Shown: positions 9,345 to 17,846, counted from the stretch's first letter. The stretch is 64,000 nucleotides of DNA from Clostridium_AD sp964467165 (GCA_964467165.1 CAYXOL010000015.1:1-64000), one strand, 5' to 3'. The notes: generated by a model from the sequence alone, not told the origin. Translations and numbers: made by a program.

Positions 9345-9746
9345 CTAATCGTTATCTAAAGTGTAATCATTAAGAATTTTCCCCTGAATTACATGCATTG
9401 TGTATTCATTTCTAACTGTTCCAACTAATACGTGACTAGCTACAACCCTTCTAGCTTTATACGGAGACATCTTAACATAGGTTACTTTTTCTTCTCCCGG
9501 TCTTATAATTTCTACAATTGGTTCTAATCTGCACACACCTATGCACCCAGTTTTAGCAACTATTACATTAGATAATCCAAGTTTAGAAACTTCATCTACT
9601 ATTGCATCGAAAACATCATCTGCACCTGCCGCTATTCCACAAGTAGCCATACCTACAACAATTCTTGTACTTTTTCTGTTTGTTCCTTGGTTAACTCTAT
9701 TAAAAGTATTTTTTCTTATCTCTTCAAGGTCTTGTACCGTCTTCAT
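9345..9746 (-). CDS. Thioredoxin-like [2Fe-2S] ferredoxin subunit of the hydrogenase operon
   Basis: A 133-residue protein with an N-terminal helical stretch followed by a thioredoxin-like [2Fe-2S] fold: MATCGIAAGADDV and KTGCIGVCRLEP hold the likely ligands. It resembles the N-terminal domain of HydB and may add an electron relay or be a stand-alone subunit. The start is the second ATG, because the first overlaps the GGAGGT site. It lies between the NuoE- and NuoF-like genes, all in one direction with short gaps. Confidence 0.85.
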   Translation of the reverse strand: MKTVQDLEEIRKNTFNRVNQGTNRKSTRIVVGMATCGIAAGADDVFDAIVDEVSKLGLSNVIVAKTGCIGVCRLEPIVEIIRPGEEKVTYVKMSPYKARRVVASHVLVGTVRNEYTMHVIQGKILNDYTLDND

Positions 9747-9784
9747 TAACATACCTCCATAAATGAATTTACTAACCTTATTTT

Positions 9785-10279
9785 TTACTTGTATTCTTCA
9801 ATTATCCTTATTACATCATCAGGTATTAATCTACCATATACTTTATCATCCACCATAAGAACTGGTGCCAAACCGCAGGCACCAAGACATCTAGCAGCTT
9901 CTAAAGTAAACTTTCCGTCCTTTGTTGTCTTCCCAACCCCTACTTCTAAAACACTGGAGAGTCTGTCTATAATATCCTGTGCTCCCTTTACATAACAGGC
10001 CGTACCAAGACATACCTTAATAATATGTTCCCCTTTAGGCTCAAGCGAAAATTGAGAGTAAAAGGTTGATACTCCATAAATTTCAGACATAGGGATGCTC
10101 AGTTCTTCCGACACTATTTGAAGTGCCTCCTCGGGCAAGTATCCAAATAGCTTTTGTACTTCATGAAGTGCCGGAATTAAAGCACCTTTCATTTCTTTGA
10201 ATTTTTTGGTGACATCCCTTACTTTTTCATATCTAATATCAGTTTGACCACATTCTGAGCAACATTTTTCCTCGGTCAT
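9785..10279 (-). CDS. hydC: Hydrogenase [2Fe-2S] subunit HydC (NuoE-like)
   Basis: A 164-residue NuoE/thioredoxin-like subunit. A helical N-terminus (ALIPALHEVQKLFGYLP) precedes the [2Fe-2S] domain with CLGTACYVKGA and AARCLGACGLAPVL, the four family cysteines. It passes electrons between HydB and HydA in NAD-linked hydrogenases. The N-terminus also holds CCSECGQTDIRYE, an extra Cys-rich start that may bind metal. It is the first gene of the operon, with GAGGAG before the ATG, and lies 123 bases downstream of a candidate Rex operator. Confidence 0.93.
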   Translation of the reverse strand: MTEEKCCSECGQTDIRYEKVRDVTKKFKEMKGALIPALHEVQKLFGYLPEEALQIVSEELSIPMSEIYGVSTFYSQFSLEPKGEHIIKVCLGTACYVKGAQDIIDRLSSVLEVGVGKTTKDGKFTLEAARCLGACGLAPVLMVDDKVYGRLIPDDVIRIIEEYK

Positions 10280-10401
10280 AAATACATCTCCTCACATTAA
10301 CTTCAAAAAATATTTTTTATTTTATTATATTACTTAAATGTTAATATAATATCAATTTCTAAATTAATACTACAACTTTTCACCCCCTATGTAAATGGAA
10401 A

Positions 10402-10419
10402 TTGTTAGAATATTGACAA
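10402..10419. promoter_or_regulatory. Candidate Rex (NADH/NAD redox) operator upstream of the hydrogenase operon
   Basis: TTGTTAGAATATTGACAA matches the clostridial Rex consensus TTGTTAA-N4-TTAACAA at 12 of the 14 specified bases, with the two differences placed symmetrically. It overlaps a perfect 17-base palindrome GAATATTGACAATATTC (10408 to 10424). Rex represses fermentative and hydrogenase genes at low NADH/NAD ratio, so the location is sensible. Binding is not shown. Confidence 0.5.
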
Positions 10420-10480
10420 TATTCTATTTTGTTTTAAAAATATTTTTATTTTCTATTATAAAATAAGTATTTATTACAAT

Positions 10481-10522
10481 AAAAAAAAGGCAACTCCAAA
10501 ATTTTGGAGTTGCCTTTTTTTT
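10481..10522. terminator. Bidirectional terminator after ptsI
   Basis: A perfect hairpin with arms GGCAACTCCAAAA and TTTTGGAGTTGCC (10489 to 10514), flanked by eight A on the left and eight T on the right. It closes the fructose/PTS operon on the minus strand. Confidence 0.9.
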
Positions 10523-10534
10523 AAAATCCTTTAT

Positions 10535-12247
10535 TTAACGTTTTACATTTATATTCTTTTCAATAAACTTTTCAACTTCCTCAGCTGTTGGTAAATTAAT
10601 AACTTGATCCGCTAAAATTTTCATCTCGCTTTGAGATATATTTCTAATTATCCCTCTCGCTTTTAAGATTGATATAGGGCTCATGCTGAATTCATCAAGC
10701 CCCATTCCAATTAAAATAGGAATTATTTTAGGATCACCTGCTACTTCTCCACACATACCTACCCATTTATTTTCCTTATGAGCACTATCTATAACCATTT
10801 TTACAAGTCTTAATAAGGCAGGATGAAATGGATTATACAAATGAGATATTTTTTCATTCATTCTATCTACTGCAGTTGTGTATTGAATAAGGTCATTAGT
10901 TCCTATGCTAAAAAAGTCTACCTCCCTGGCAAATAAATCAGAAATAATGGCTGCAGCAGGTATTTCTATCATAATTCCCACTTCTAGCTTTTCATTAAAT
11001 GCTATATGCTCTTTATGTAAATCATTTTTTACTTCTTCTAAAATCACTTTTGCTGCTCTTAATTCTTCAATGCTAGAAATCATTGGAAACATTATTTTTA
11101 TATTTCCATAGGCACTAGCTCTTAGTATAGCTCTTAATTGAGTTTTAAATATATCAACCTTATCTAAACAAACTCTTATAGCTCTATATCCTAAAAACGG
11201 ATTCATCTCTTTAGGAAGCTTTAAATAATCTAATTCCTTATCTCCGCCAACATCTAGTGTTCTAATAACTACAGGCTTGTTTCCCATGTTCTGCGCAACT
11301 TCCTTGTAGGCTTCGTATTGCTCCTCTTCAGTTGGAGCTGATGACCTATCCATATACAAAAACTCAGACCTATATAAGCCTATACCTTCTCCATCATTAC
11401 TTAAAACACTTCCCAAATCCTTTGGAGTTCCAATATTTGCAGATAATTCTACCTTTATTCCATCGGTGGTGGTGCTTTCTTTTCCTATTAAAAGCTCTAA
11501 CTCTTTTTGAGATTTATTATATTCTGATTTTTTCTCTTCATATTGCTTTACTATTTTTTCTTCTGGGTTAAGAAATATTATTCCTTCTTCGCCATCAAAA
11601 ACTATTAAGTCTCCATTTTTAACATTATGTGTTATATCTTTTACTGCCACTATTGCCGGTATTTCTAAAGTTCTAGCCATAATAGCTGAGTGTGAAGTTC
11701 TTCCACCAATTTCTGTTATAAATCCTAAAACCTTTTTCTTATCTATCTGCGATGTGTCCGATGGGGTTAAATCACGGGCTACAATTATAACCTCACTGGC
11801 TAAGTTAGCAAAATTAACATCTTCAATGTTTAACAATTTTTTCATAAGTCTACTTGTTACGTCCTTTATGTCCGCTGCTCTTTCTTTCATATATTCATTA
11901 TCCATAGCATCAAACATAGCTATGAACATTTCTGAAATCTCTTTTAATGCCCACTCAGCATTAACTTTATCATCTTGAATTTTTTTCTCGATTTGTTCAA
12001 GCATTTCTGGATCTTCAAGTATCATTAAATGAGCTTCAAATATTGTAGCTTCAGCTTCGCCCATACTTTTTAAAACCTTATTATATATATCCTGAATTTC
12101 ACTCTTACTATCTTCCATGGCCACCTTGTATCTTTTAATTTCCTCTTCACAGCTTACAATATCTTTTTTCTCTATAATCATTTTCTTTTCTTCTTTTAAT
12201 AATACTTTTCCTATTACTATTCCAGGTGATACTCCAATACCCTTCAT
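10535..12247 (-). CDS. ptsI: Phosphoenolpyruvate-protein phosphotransferase (PTS enzyme I)
   Basis: Enzyme I takes phosphate from PEP and passes it to HPr. The 570-residue protein has the N-terminal HPr-binding helical domain, the phosphohistidine motif GGRTSHSAIMAR, and a C-terminal PEP-binding barrel with GIGLYRSEFLYM, GYRAIRV, MFPMISS and the active-site GMCGEVAGDP. Length is normal. The ATG follows AAGGAGG. It is the last gene of a run that begins with fruR and contains ptsH 94 bases upstream, so general PTS proteins appear coupled to fructose uptake here. Confidence 0.97.
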   Translation of the reverse strand: MKGIGVSPGIVIGKVLLKEEKKMIIEKKDIVSCEEEIKRYKVAMEDSKSEIQDIYNKVLKSMGEAEATIFEAHLMILEDPEMLEQIEKKIQDDKVNAEWALKEISEMFIAMFDAMDNEYMKERAADIKDVTSRLMKKLLNIEDVNFANLASEVIIVARDLTPSDTSQIDKKKVLGFITEIGGRTSHSAIMARTLEIPAIVAVKDITHNVKNGDLIVFDGEEGIIFLNPEEKIVKQYEEKKSEYNKSQKELELLIGKESTTTDGIKVELSANIGTPKDLGSVLSNDGEGIGLYRSEFLYMDRSSAPTEEEQYEAYKEVAQNMGNKPVVIRTLDVGGDKELDYLKLPKEMNPFLGYRAIRVCLDKVDIFKTQLRAILRASAYGNIKIMFPMISSIEELRAAKVILEEVKNDLHKEHIAFNEKLEVGIMIEIPAAAIISDLFAREVDFFSIGTNDLIQYTTAVDRMNEKISHLYNPFHPALLRLVKMVIDSAHKENKWVGMCGEVAGDPKIIPILIGMGLDEFSMSPISILKARGIIRNISQSEMKILADQVINLPTAEEVEKFIEKNINVKR

Positions 12248-12341
12248 TAATTAGCCTCCTTGATAAGCGAAATTCACCCCTTGCAGTAAATTTAATTATT
12301 TTACTAGCCTAGGAGTGAATTTCACCTTATATATGATTGTT

Positions 12342-12608
12342 TTAAAGTTCTACGATTTCTTTTTCAATTACTATTTTTAATTCTTCTACTGCCTTTGTTT
12401 CATCGTCTCCAGACGCTACAATTTTAATTTTATCACCTTTTGATGCGGCCATACTTAATATGTTTATTATACTTTTTGCATTATACTCTTTTCCGTCTTT
12501 GATTAAAGTAATATGGGAAGTAAACTTAGATGCTTTTTTCGCTACAATGCTTGCTGGTCTTGCATGCAACCCTTGCTCATTCATCAATACAATCTCTGCT
12601 TCGTACAT
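12342..12608 (-). CDS. ptsH: Phosphocarrier protein HPr
   Basis: An 88-residue HPr. H15 in GLHARPAS is the enzyme I phosphorylation site and S46 (NAKSIINIL) is the site used by HPr kinase in Firmicutes, so this copy could work in both transport and carbon catabolite repression. The ATG follows AAGGAG. It sits between the fructose permease and ptsI, with 148 bases separating it from the permease gene. Confidence 0.96.
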   Translation of the reverse strand: MYEAEIVLMNEQGLHARPASIVAKKASKFTSHITLIKDGKEYNAKSIINILSMAASKGDKIKIVASGDDETKAVEELKIVIEKEIVEL

Positions 12609-12756
12609 AAAGACATCTCCTTCTTATCATAGATTATACTTTAATATTTTTTTCAAAATTAATCTATAAATATATTTTACCCTATTATAACTGTATAAAC
12701 AATGATTAAATTCATTAATGTACTCCAGCACTCTTCTTAATTGTGTATTAATATTA

Positions 12757-14151
12757 TTATGCTATTTTAATATTAGTATCCTCTTTAACCACAATATCTT
12801 TTTTCAATAATAATATCATAAGTGATGTTACTACTGTACCTGCAACTATTGCCACTACATATAGTCCTACATTAGTAACTGCATTAGGAATAAATAGAAC
12901 AAATAATCCACCATGAGGAACAGCTATTGCTGCTTTAAATAACATAGATAACAACCCAGTAGTTGCTGAACCAACCATTAATGAAGGTATCATTCTAATT
13001 GGATCTGCTGCTGCAAATGGTATTGCACCTTCTGTTATAAATGAAGCCCCAAGTGCCCAAGCAGCTTTTCCTGCTTCTCTTTCTTCTAATGTAAATTTTC
13101 TTTTTCCTATTACTGTTGCAAGAGCTATTCCAAGTGGCGGAGTCATTCCTGCCGCCATTACTGCTGCCATTACCATTGAAGTTTGTCCTGCTACTAGAGT
13201 TCCCACCCCAAAAGCATAAGCTGCTTTGTTAATTGGACCACCCATATCAGCAGCCATCATTAAACCAATAATAATTCCTAGTATAGCAGAGTTTGCACCA
13301 CTTAAATTAGTTAAATATTTTGCCATTGCTACATTTATTATAGTCATAGGTTTTCCTATAACAAATACCATTACAAGGCCTACTACTAATGTGGATAATA
13401 CAGGTAATATAATAACTGGCATTAAACCCGCTAAAGATTTTGGTAATTTTATTGTTTTCTTTAGGAATTCAACTGTATAACCAGCTAAGAAACCTGCTGC
13501 AATTCCACCTAAAAATCCTGCATTTAAAGATGATGCAAGCATACCACCAACCATACCGGGTACAAGACCTGGTCTATCTGCTATAGAGAATGCTATAAAC
13601 CCTGCCAATATAGGAATCATAAGTGCAAATGCTCCACCTGAACCAATATTCATTAAAGCTGCCGCTATGCTACCTTCTTGTTTAAAAGCTAGTATTCCGA
13701 AAGCAAAGGAAATTGCAATTAGTATTCCACCTGCTGCTACAAACGGAATCATATATGATACCCCTGTCATAAGGTGCTTATAAGGACCTTTTTTCTCCAC
13801 CTTTTTCTCTTGAATTTCATTAACTGGTTGCGAACTATTTTTACTTTCTATTTTTATATCTATTGCTCTCTGTATAAGCGATTTTGGATCTTTAATAGCA
13901 TCTTTTACACCAACTTCAATTATAGTCTTTCCATAAAAACGCTCCTTTGATACATTAGTATCTGCTGCAATTATCACTACTCTTGCCTCTTTTATATCAT
14001 CCTGGGTCAATTGATTTTCAGCACCTACAGATCCTTGAGTCTCAACTTTAATCTCTACACCCATTTCCTTTGCAGTCATTTCAAGGGCCTCAGCTGCCAT
14101 ATAAGTATGCGCTATTCCTGTTGGACATGAAGTTATTGCCACGAATTTCAT
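12757..14151 (-). CDS. PTS fructose transporter subunit IIBC
   Basis: Transports fructose and phosphorylates it at C1. The N-terminal IIB domain (about residues 1 to 100) carries the phosphocysteine motif TSCPTGIAHTYMAAEAL with C9. After a charged linker (about 101 to 125) the IIC domain has some eight to ten membrane segments, with the substrate-region sequences GGPINKAAYAFG and GMTPPLG. IIA is encoded separately just upstream, so IIA-BC are split as a two-gene system. An AGGGGGA site precedes the ATG. Confidence 0.94.
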   Translation of the reverse strand: MKFVAITSCPTGIAHTYMAAEALEMTAKEMGVEIKVETQGSVGAENQLTQDDIKEARVVIIAADTNVSKERFYGKTIIEVGVKDAIKDPKSLIQRAIDIKIESKNSSQPVNEIQEKKVEKKGPYKHLMTGVSYMIPFVAAGGILIAISFAFGILAFKQEGSIAAALMNIGSGGAFALMIPILAGFIAFSIADRPGLVPGMVGGMLASSLNAGFLGGIAAGFLAGYTVEFLKKTIKLPKSLAGLMPVIILPVLSTLVVGLVMVFVIGKPMTIINVAMAKYLTNLSGANSAILGIIIGLMMAADMGGPINKAAYAFGVGTLVAGQTSMVMAAVMAAGMTPPLGIALATVIGKRKFTLEEREAGKAAWALGASFITEGAIPFAAADPIRMIPSLMVGSATTGLLSMLFKAAIAVPHGGLFVLFIPNAVTNVGLYVVAIVAGTVVTSLMILLLKKDIVVKEDTNIKIA

Positions 14152-14207
14152 AAATATTCCCCCTTATTATTTTTGTATTTTTAATAAATATAGTTAACAT
14201 ATTATGT

Positions 14208-14654
14208 CTATTGTTCTAATAATGTAATTATTTCCTGTTCACTTTTAGCTTTCATTAAGCTATCTCTTAACTCTTTATGCATTAATTTTCTAGAAATTTG
14301 ACCTAATATTTTTAAATGTTCATCACTTGATTCCTCCGGTACTGCTATTAAAAAGAATATATGAGCCAGCTCGTCATCCATAGACTCAAAGTCAATTCCT
14401 TCCTCACTTCTAGCAAATACTAATGCCGGTTCCTTAACTCCACTGCTTTTACCATGAGGAATGGCTATTCCCATACCTATACCTGTTGAAAATTCTTTTT
14501 CTCTGTTTAATACAGCTTGTATATATTTATCCACGTCTAGTAACTTACCATCTTTATCTAATATATTTACCATCTCTTTTATTACGTCCCCTTTTGTCTT
14601 GCTGCTAAGCTCTAGTTTAATTAGATTAACATTTAATAATTCAGTTATATTCAT
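14208..14654 (-). CDS. PTS fructose transporter subunit IIA
   Basis: A 148-residue IIA domain of the fructose/mannitol family. The phosphohistidine is H67 in GMGIAIPHGKS. It accepts phosphate from HPr and passes it to C9 of the adjacent IIB. It lies 32 bases after fruK and 56 bases before the IIBC gene. Confidence 0.94.
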   Translation of the reverse strand: MNITELLNVNLIKLELSSKTKGDVIKEMVNILDKDGKLLDVDKYIQAVLNREKEFSTGIGMGIAIPHGKSSGVKEPALVFARSEEGIDFESMDDELAHIFFLIAVPEESSDEHLKILGQISRKLMHKELRDSLMKAKSEQEIITLLEQ

Positions 14655-14686
14655 ACATTATCATCCTTTCTTTTTATAATTTATAT

Positions 14687-15622
14687 TTATTTCGTTATAT
14701 AATTTATAGTTATTTTTTCTTTCAGCTTCTCAATATCTGCAATTTTTCCAGTTTGTGTTCCCTCAGTCATTACATTAGCTGTACTTGTTGCACATGCCAG
14801 TTTCATAGCTTCTTCAAAACTATATTGCTGCTGAACTGCTACAGCCAAAGCTGCAACCATGGAATCACCGGCCCCCACCGTACTCTTAACTTCTACCTTG
14901 ATTCCATTTACTTTTGCTACCTTATCGTCACTTATAAATAAAGACCCCTCTGAACCCTGCGAAATAATTACATATTTTACTCCATACTCTAATACTTTTT
15001 TTGCAGTTTCAATAATCTGCTCCTCACTATTAATACTTATATTAAAGGCTTTTTCAAGTTCGTCGATATTCGGTTTTACCATATATGGCCCAGCCTTAAT
15101 TCCTTCCATTAACAGCTCGCCTTCAGCATCTAATATAGCCTTCCCGCCTTTAGTTTTTATATCCCTAATTATGTCACCATATATGGAAGTACTAACCCCA
15201 CTTGGCACACTCCCTGAAAGAACTACTATAGAATCTTCATTGCAATATTTCATGATTTTTTCTTTTATATTAGTTATATTTTCCTGACCTAAACTCGGGC
15301 CATTTTCATTTATATCCGTATGGGTATTAAAAACCTTGTCATAGATTTTTAAATTAGTTCTAGTTTCACCTTTTACAGTTAAAAAATCATTATTAATATT
15401 TAAATCATCTAAATAATTTTTTATTTGATTTCCACTGCTTCCTCCTAAGAAACCTAAGGCTGTGCTTTTATGCTGTAATTCCTCAATAACCTTAGATACA
15501 TTTATACCTTTGCCACCAGCATCAACTCTTGTATCAACTATCCTATTTACACTATCAATTTTAAACTCGTCTACTTGAATAGTTTTATCCAAGGCTGGGT
15601 TTAGAGTTACTGTTATTATCAT
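14687..15622 (-). CDS. fruK: 1-phosphofructokinase
   Basis: Phosphorylates fructose 1-phosphate, the product of the adjacent PTS, to fructose 1,6-bisphosphate. The 311-residue PfkB-family protein starts MIITVTLNPALDKT and has the glycine motif RVDAGGKGINVSKVI and the C-terminal anion-hole motif VGAGDSMVAALAVA containing the catalytic Asp. It is 15 bases downstream of fruR. Confidence 0.95.
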   Translation of the reverse strand: MIITVTLNPALDKTIQVDEFKIDSVNRIVDTRVDAGGKGINVSKVIEELQHKSTALGFLGGSSGNQIKNYLDDLNINNDFLTVKGETRTNLKIYDKVFNTHTDINENGPSLGQENITNIKEKIMKYCNEDSIVVLSGSVPSGVSTSIYGDIIRDIKTKGGKAILDAEGELLMEGIKAGPYMVKPNIDELEKAFNISINSEEQIIETAKKVLEYGVKYVIISQGSEGSLFISDDKVAKVNGIKVEVKSTVGAGDSMVAALAVAVQQQYSFEEAMKLACATSTANVMTEGTQTGKIADIEKLKEKITINYITK

Positions 15623-15637
15623 TTCTTCACCCCTACT

Positions 15638-16399
15638 TTATTTTGCTTTGATTATTTTTATATCCTTCTTTTCAAACTCTTCTATTGATTCAGCATCTAC
15701 TCCATTATCTGTAATAATTAAATCAATACTATCTACGTCAACTATTTTAGCAAAAGAAACTCTATTAAATTTAGTATGGTCACACACCACTATAATTTTC
15801 CTAGCTATTTTTATCATTTGTTTTTTAGTAGTCGCTTCTATAATATTAGGGGTGGTAAGTCCATTGATAATGCATATACCATTTACACCTATAAACGCTT
15901 TGTCTACCCTAAAATTTTTAAAGGTGTTATCTGCTACGGGTCCTACCAGTGCCCTAGTTTCCCATCGTAATGTACCACCAGTAAGAATAACTTCCACATT
16001 CTGTTTTTTAGAAAGCTCAAAGGCTATATCTACAGAATTTGTTAACACCGTTATATCTTTAGCTGTTATATACCTGACCATTTTAAGAGTAGTTGTTCCG
16101 GCATCTAGCACTATGGTATCCCCATCTAATATCATAGATGCTGCAAGCTTCCCTACAGATTCTTTCTCCTCATAAAACTTATCTATTTTTTCTGAAAAAG
16201 TAGGCTCGAATTTAGTATTATCATTTAACACCGCTCCGCCATGTACTCTTTTTATAAGTTCCGCCTCTTCTAATTCTTGAAGGTCACGTCTAATAGTAAC
16301 TTCTGACACTTCATAAAACTTAGACAAATCACACACTTTCACTTTTCCATCTTTATTTAAACTATCTAATATTTTTAATTTTCTTTCCTCTGCAAACAT
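15638..16399 (-). CDS. fruR: DeoR-family transcriptional regulator of the fructose operon
   Basis: A 253-residue DeoR/GlpR-type repressor. The N-terminal winged helix (EERKLKILDSLNKDG to VSEVTIRRDLQELEEAELIKRVHGGA) is followed by a sugar-phosphate-sensing domain with DGDTIVLDAGTTTLKM and DHTKF. The start chosen (MFAEERK) matches family starts and lies about 11 bases after AGGAAG; an upstream in-frame ATG would add eight residues. As first gene of the operon it probably autoregulates and responds to fructose 1-phosphate. Confidence 0.92.
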   Translation of the reverse strand: MFAEERKLKILDSLNKDGKVKVCDLSKFYEVSEVTIRRDLQELEEAELIKRVHGGAVLNDNTKFEPTFSEKIDKFYEEKESVGKLAASMILDGDTIVLDAGTTTLKMVRYITAKDITVLTNSVDIAFELSKKQNVEVILTGGTLRWETRALVGPVADNTFKNFRVDKAFIGVNGICIINGLTTPNIIEATTKKQMIKIARKIIVVCDHTKFNRVSFAKIVDVDSIDLIITDNGVDAESIEEFEKKDIKIIKAK

Positions 16400-16439
16400 A
16401 TTATTCAATCTTCCTTTTATCATATTTAAAACAATAATG

Positions 16440-16487
16440 TTCGTTTATATTTGTTTTATCTTCATTTGCTTTCGCTTATGTTCATTT
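16440..16487. repeat. Three phased TTCRTTT repeats, candidate FruR operator
   Basis: TTCGTTT (16440), TTCATTT (16461) and TTCATTT (16481) recur at 21 and 20 bases, two helical turns apart. They lie between the fru promoter -10 box and fruR, with the last overlapping the -10. DeoR-family repressors commonly bind such repeated half-sites. FruR binding is inferred. Confidence 0.5.
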
Positions 16488-16512
16488 TAATATATTATGA
16501 TATCGTTGTCAA
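16484..16512 (-). promoter_or_regulatory. fru-pts operon promoter
   Basis: On the minus strand TTGACA (16512 to 16507) and TAAAAT (16489 to 16484) are separated by 17 bases. The start point near 16477 gives a leader of about 80 bases before fruR, containing the phased repeats. Confidence 0.65.
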
Positions 16513-16584
16513 TATGTAAAATATGTTTTTTATGCTATTTTCAACTTTTATTTTATAATTTATTCAATCTTATAATAAAGCTGC

Positions 16585-16611
16585 AAAAAAAACGAAGCCA
16601 TAGCGGCTTCG
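16585..16611 (-). terminator. Terminator after the BFD-type ferredoxin gene
   Basis: On the minus strand CGAAGCC and GGCTTCG form a perfect stem around a short loop, followed by eight T. It separates the tadA/ferredoxin pair from the fru operon promoter. Confidence 0.85.
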
Positions 16612-16671
16612 CTTTTATTATATAGACTGCATTTTTAATATATATAGTTCTTTAAACATAACCCTATATTA

Positions 16672-16887
16672 CTAGTTTTCCAACTCATTTTTTAAAAGCT
16701 GTTCTATCTTAGGCGTACACCTATAACCTTTGCATCCGCCTGACCCTGCTCCTGTCGCCTTTTGAACTGCTTCTAGCGTTGTTGCGCCATTTCTAATAGC
16801 CTGTTTTATTGTAGATCTTGGTATAGCTTTACATAAACATACCTTTGTAAGTTTATCCATTATTTCATTACTTATATTTCCATCCAT
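16672..16887 (-). CDS. BFD-like [2Fe-2S]-binding protein
   Basis: A 71-residue bacterioferritin-associated-ferredoxin-like domain with four cysteines in VCLCKAIP and GGCKGYRC. In other proteins the domain binds a [2Fe-2S] cluster and may take part in iron release or Fe-S sensing. The ATG follows AAGGAGG. It is 13 bases downstream of tadA and probably cotranscribed. Its role here is unknown. Confidence 0.85.
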   Translation of the reverse strand: MDGNISNEIMDKLTKVCLCKAIPRSTIKQAIRNGATTLEAVQKATGAGSGGCKGYRCTPKIEQLLKNELEN

Positions 16888-16900
16888 GATATTTTCCTCC

Positions 16901-17341
16901 TTATCTTTTATCTTTAAAAAAATCAGTCAATAAATTACCACATTCCTCATTGTATAACCAATTTATTTCTGTCCAATGATTTAATGCATCATTTTGAATA
17001 AGATTTATAACGGAACCACAGGCTCCTACGCTAGGATCAAACATACCGATATATAATTTCCTTATCCTAGATTGTAATATCGCCCCTGCACACATAGGAC
17101 AAGGTTCTAGGGTTACATACATGTCACATTCAGTTAATCTCCAACTTCCTAAGACCTCACAAGCCTTTTTTATAGCCAAAACTTCAGCATGGGCAGTAGA
17201 ATCTTGAAGCGTTTCTCTCAAGTTATGAGCTCTTGCAATTATTTTATTGTCTTTTACTATAATTGCACCTACAGGTACTTCTTGTAATAGCAGTGACCTT
17301 TTAGCTTCTATTAATGCTTCACAAATAAAATTATTCTTCAT
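16901..17341 (-). CDS. tadA: tRNA-specific adenosine deaminase TadA
   Basis: Converts A34 of tRNA-Arg(ACG) to inosine. The zinc deaminase motifs are HAEVLAI (His and the catalytic Glu) and PCPMCAGA (two Cys ligands). At 146 residues it is of normal size. In Bacillus tadA lies next to the SRP RNA and dnaX; here a 12-kb block containing lgt, the hydrogenase and the fru-pts genes separates them. A tRNA-Arg(ACG) fragment, a likely relic of a TadA substrate gene, occurs at 49.5 kb. Confidence 0.94.
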   Translation of the reverse strand: MKNNFICEALIEAKRSLLLQEVPVGAIIVKDNKIIARAHNLRETLQDSTAHAEVLAIKKACEVLGSWRLTECDMYVTLEPCPMCAGAILQSRIRKLYIGMFDPSVGACGSVINLIQNDALNHWTEINWLYNEECGNLLTDFFKDKR

Positions 17342-17511
17342 GGGAACCCCTTTATTTAATAAACAATAATTGTTTATTAATTTTCATTATCTATATTATA
17401 CTTGTTAGTTATTTTATTTTCAACACATTAAACACTTTTATTTAAATGGTATAACATATATTTTTGAATTTAAATTAAGCATATATAAAAAAGTTAATAT
17501 TGCATTTAAAT

Positions 17512-17542
17512 AAAAAAAACCAGCAAAGTATTAGTTTGCTAG
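17512..17542 (-). terminator. Terminator of tRNA-Arg
   Basis: On the minus strand CTAGCAAA and TTTGCTGG pair (one wobble) around a seven-base loop and are followed by eight T, directly after the tRNA 3' end. Confidence 0.85.
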
Positions 17543-17548
17543 TTTCCT

Positions 17549-17625
17549 TGGTGCACACGAGAGGAGTCGAACCTCCGGCCTTCCCCTTAGGAGGGGGACG
17601 CTCTATCCTACTGAGCTACGGGTGC
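17549..17625 (-). tRNA. tRNA-Arg (anticodon CCT)
   Basis: A 77-base minus-strand tRNA with encoded CCA. Anticodon stem TCCCC/GGGGA encloses loop CTCCTAA with anticodon CCT, decoding AGG. T-arm GGAGG-TTCGACT-CCTCT is normal. The acceptor arms GCACCCG and CGTGTGC leave a C-T opposition at pair 5:68, so the gene is slightly imperfect although otherwise canonical and followed by a terminator. Confidence 0.95.
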
Positions 17626-17846
17626 AGATTTAATTGTACCCTAATATATTATTACATTTTTGTAAATATGTCAACCTATAGATATTTTAAACTTAAATTT
17701 CAATATTAATTTATATAATTATTAACTTGAATAATAAATTGCAAGACAAATACATGTTTTCTGAAAAATAAATGATTTATTGCATGTTTTTTATAAATTT
17801 ATATGCTAAACTATCAATATAAGATATTAAATTATGAGGTGATTAA

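Larger units (their letters stand above)
17342..17846. other. Intergenic region carrying tRNA-Arg(CCT)
   Basis: Apart from the tRNA and its terminator I see no gene. The AT-rich right part must hold the promoter for the following plus-strand carboxyltransferase gene; TTGCAT and TATGCT about 16 bases apart near 17780 to 17808 are a possible but weak pair. Confidence 0.5.

Noticed and set aside
12258..12330. Dyad with GTGAATTTC/GAAATTCAC between ptsH and ptsI
   Set aside because: It can fold but has no T tract and no known regulatory match; termination within the operon is not supported.
17500..17709. Plus-strand frame across tRNA-Arg
   Set aside because: It is the antisense of the tRNA and its terminator, with no start signal.
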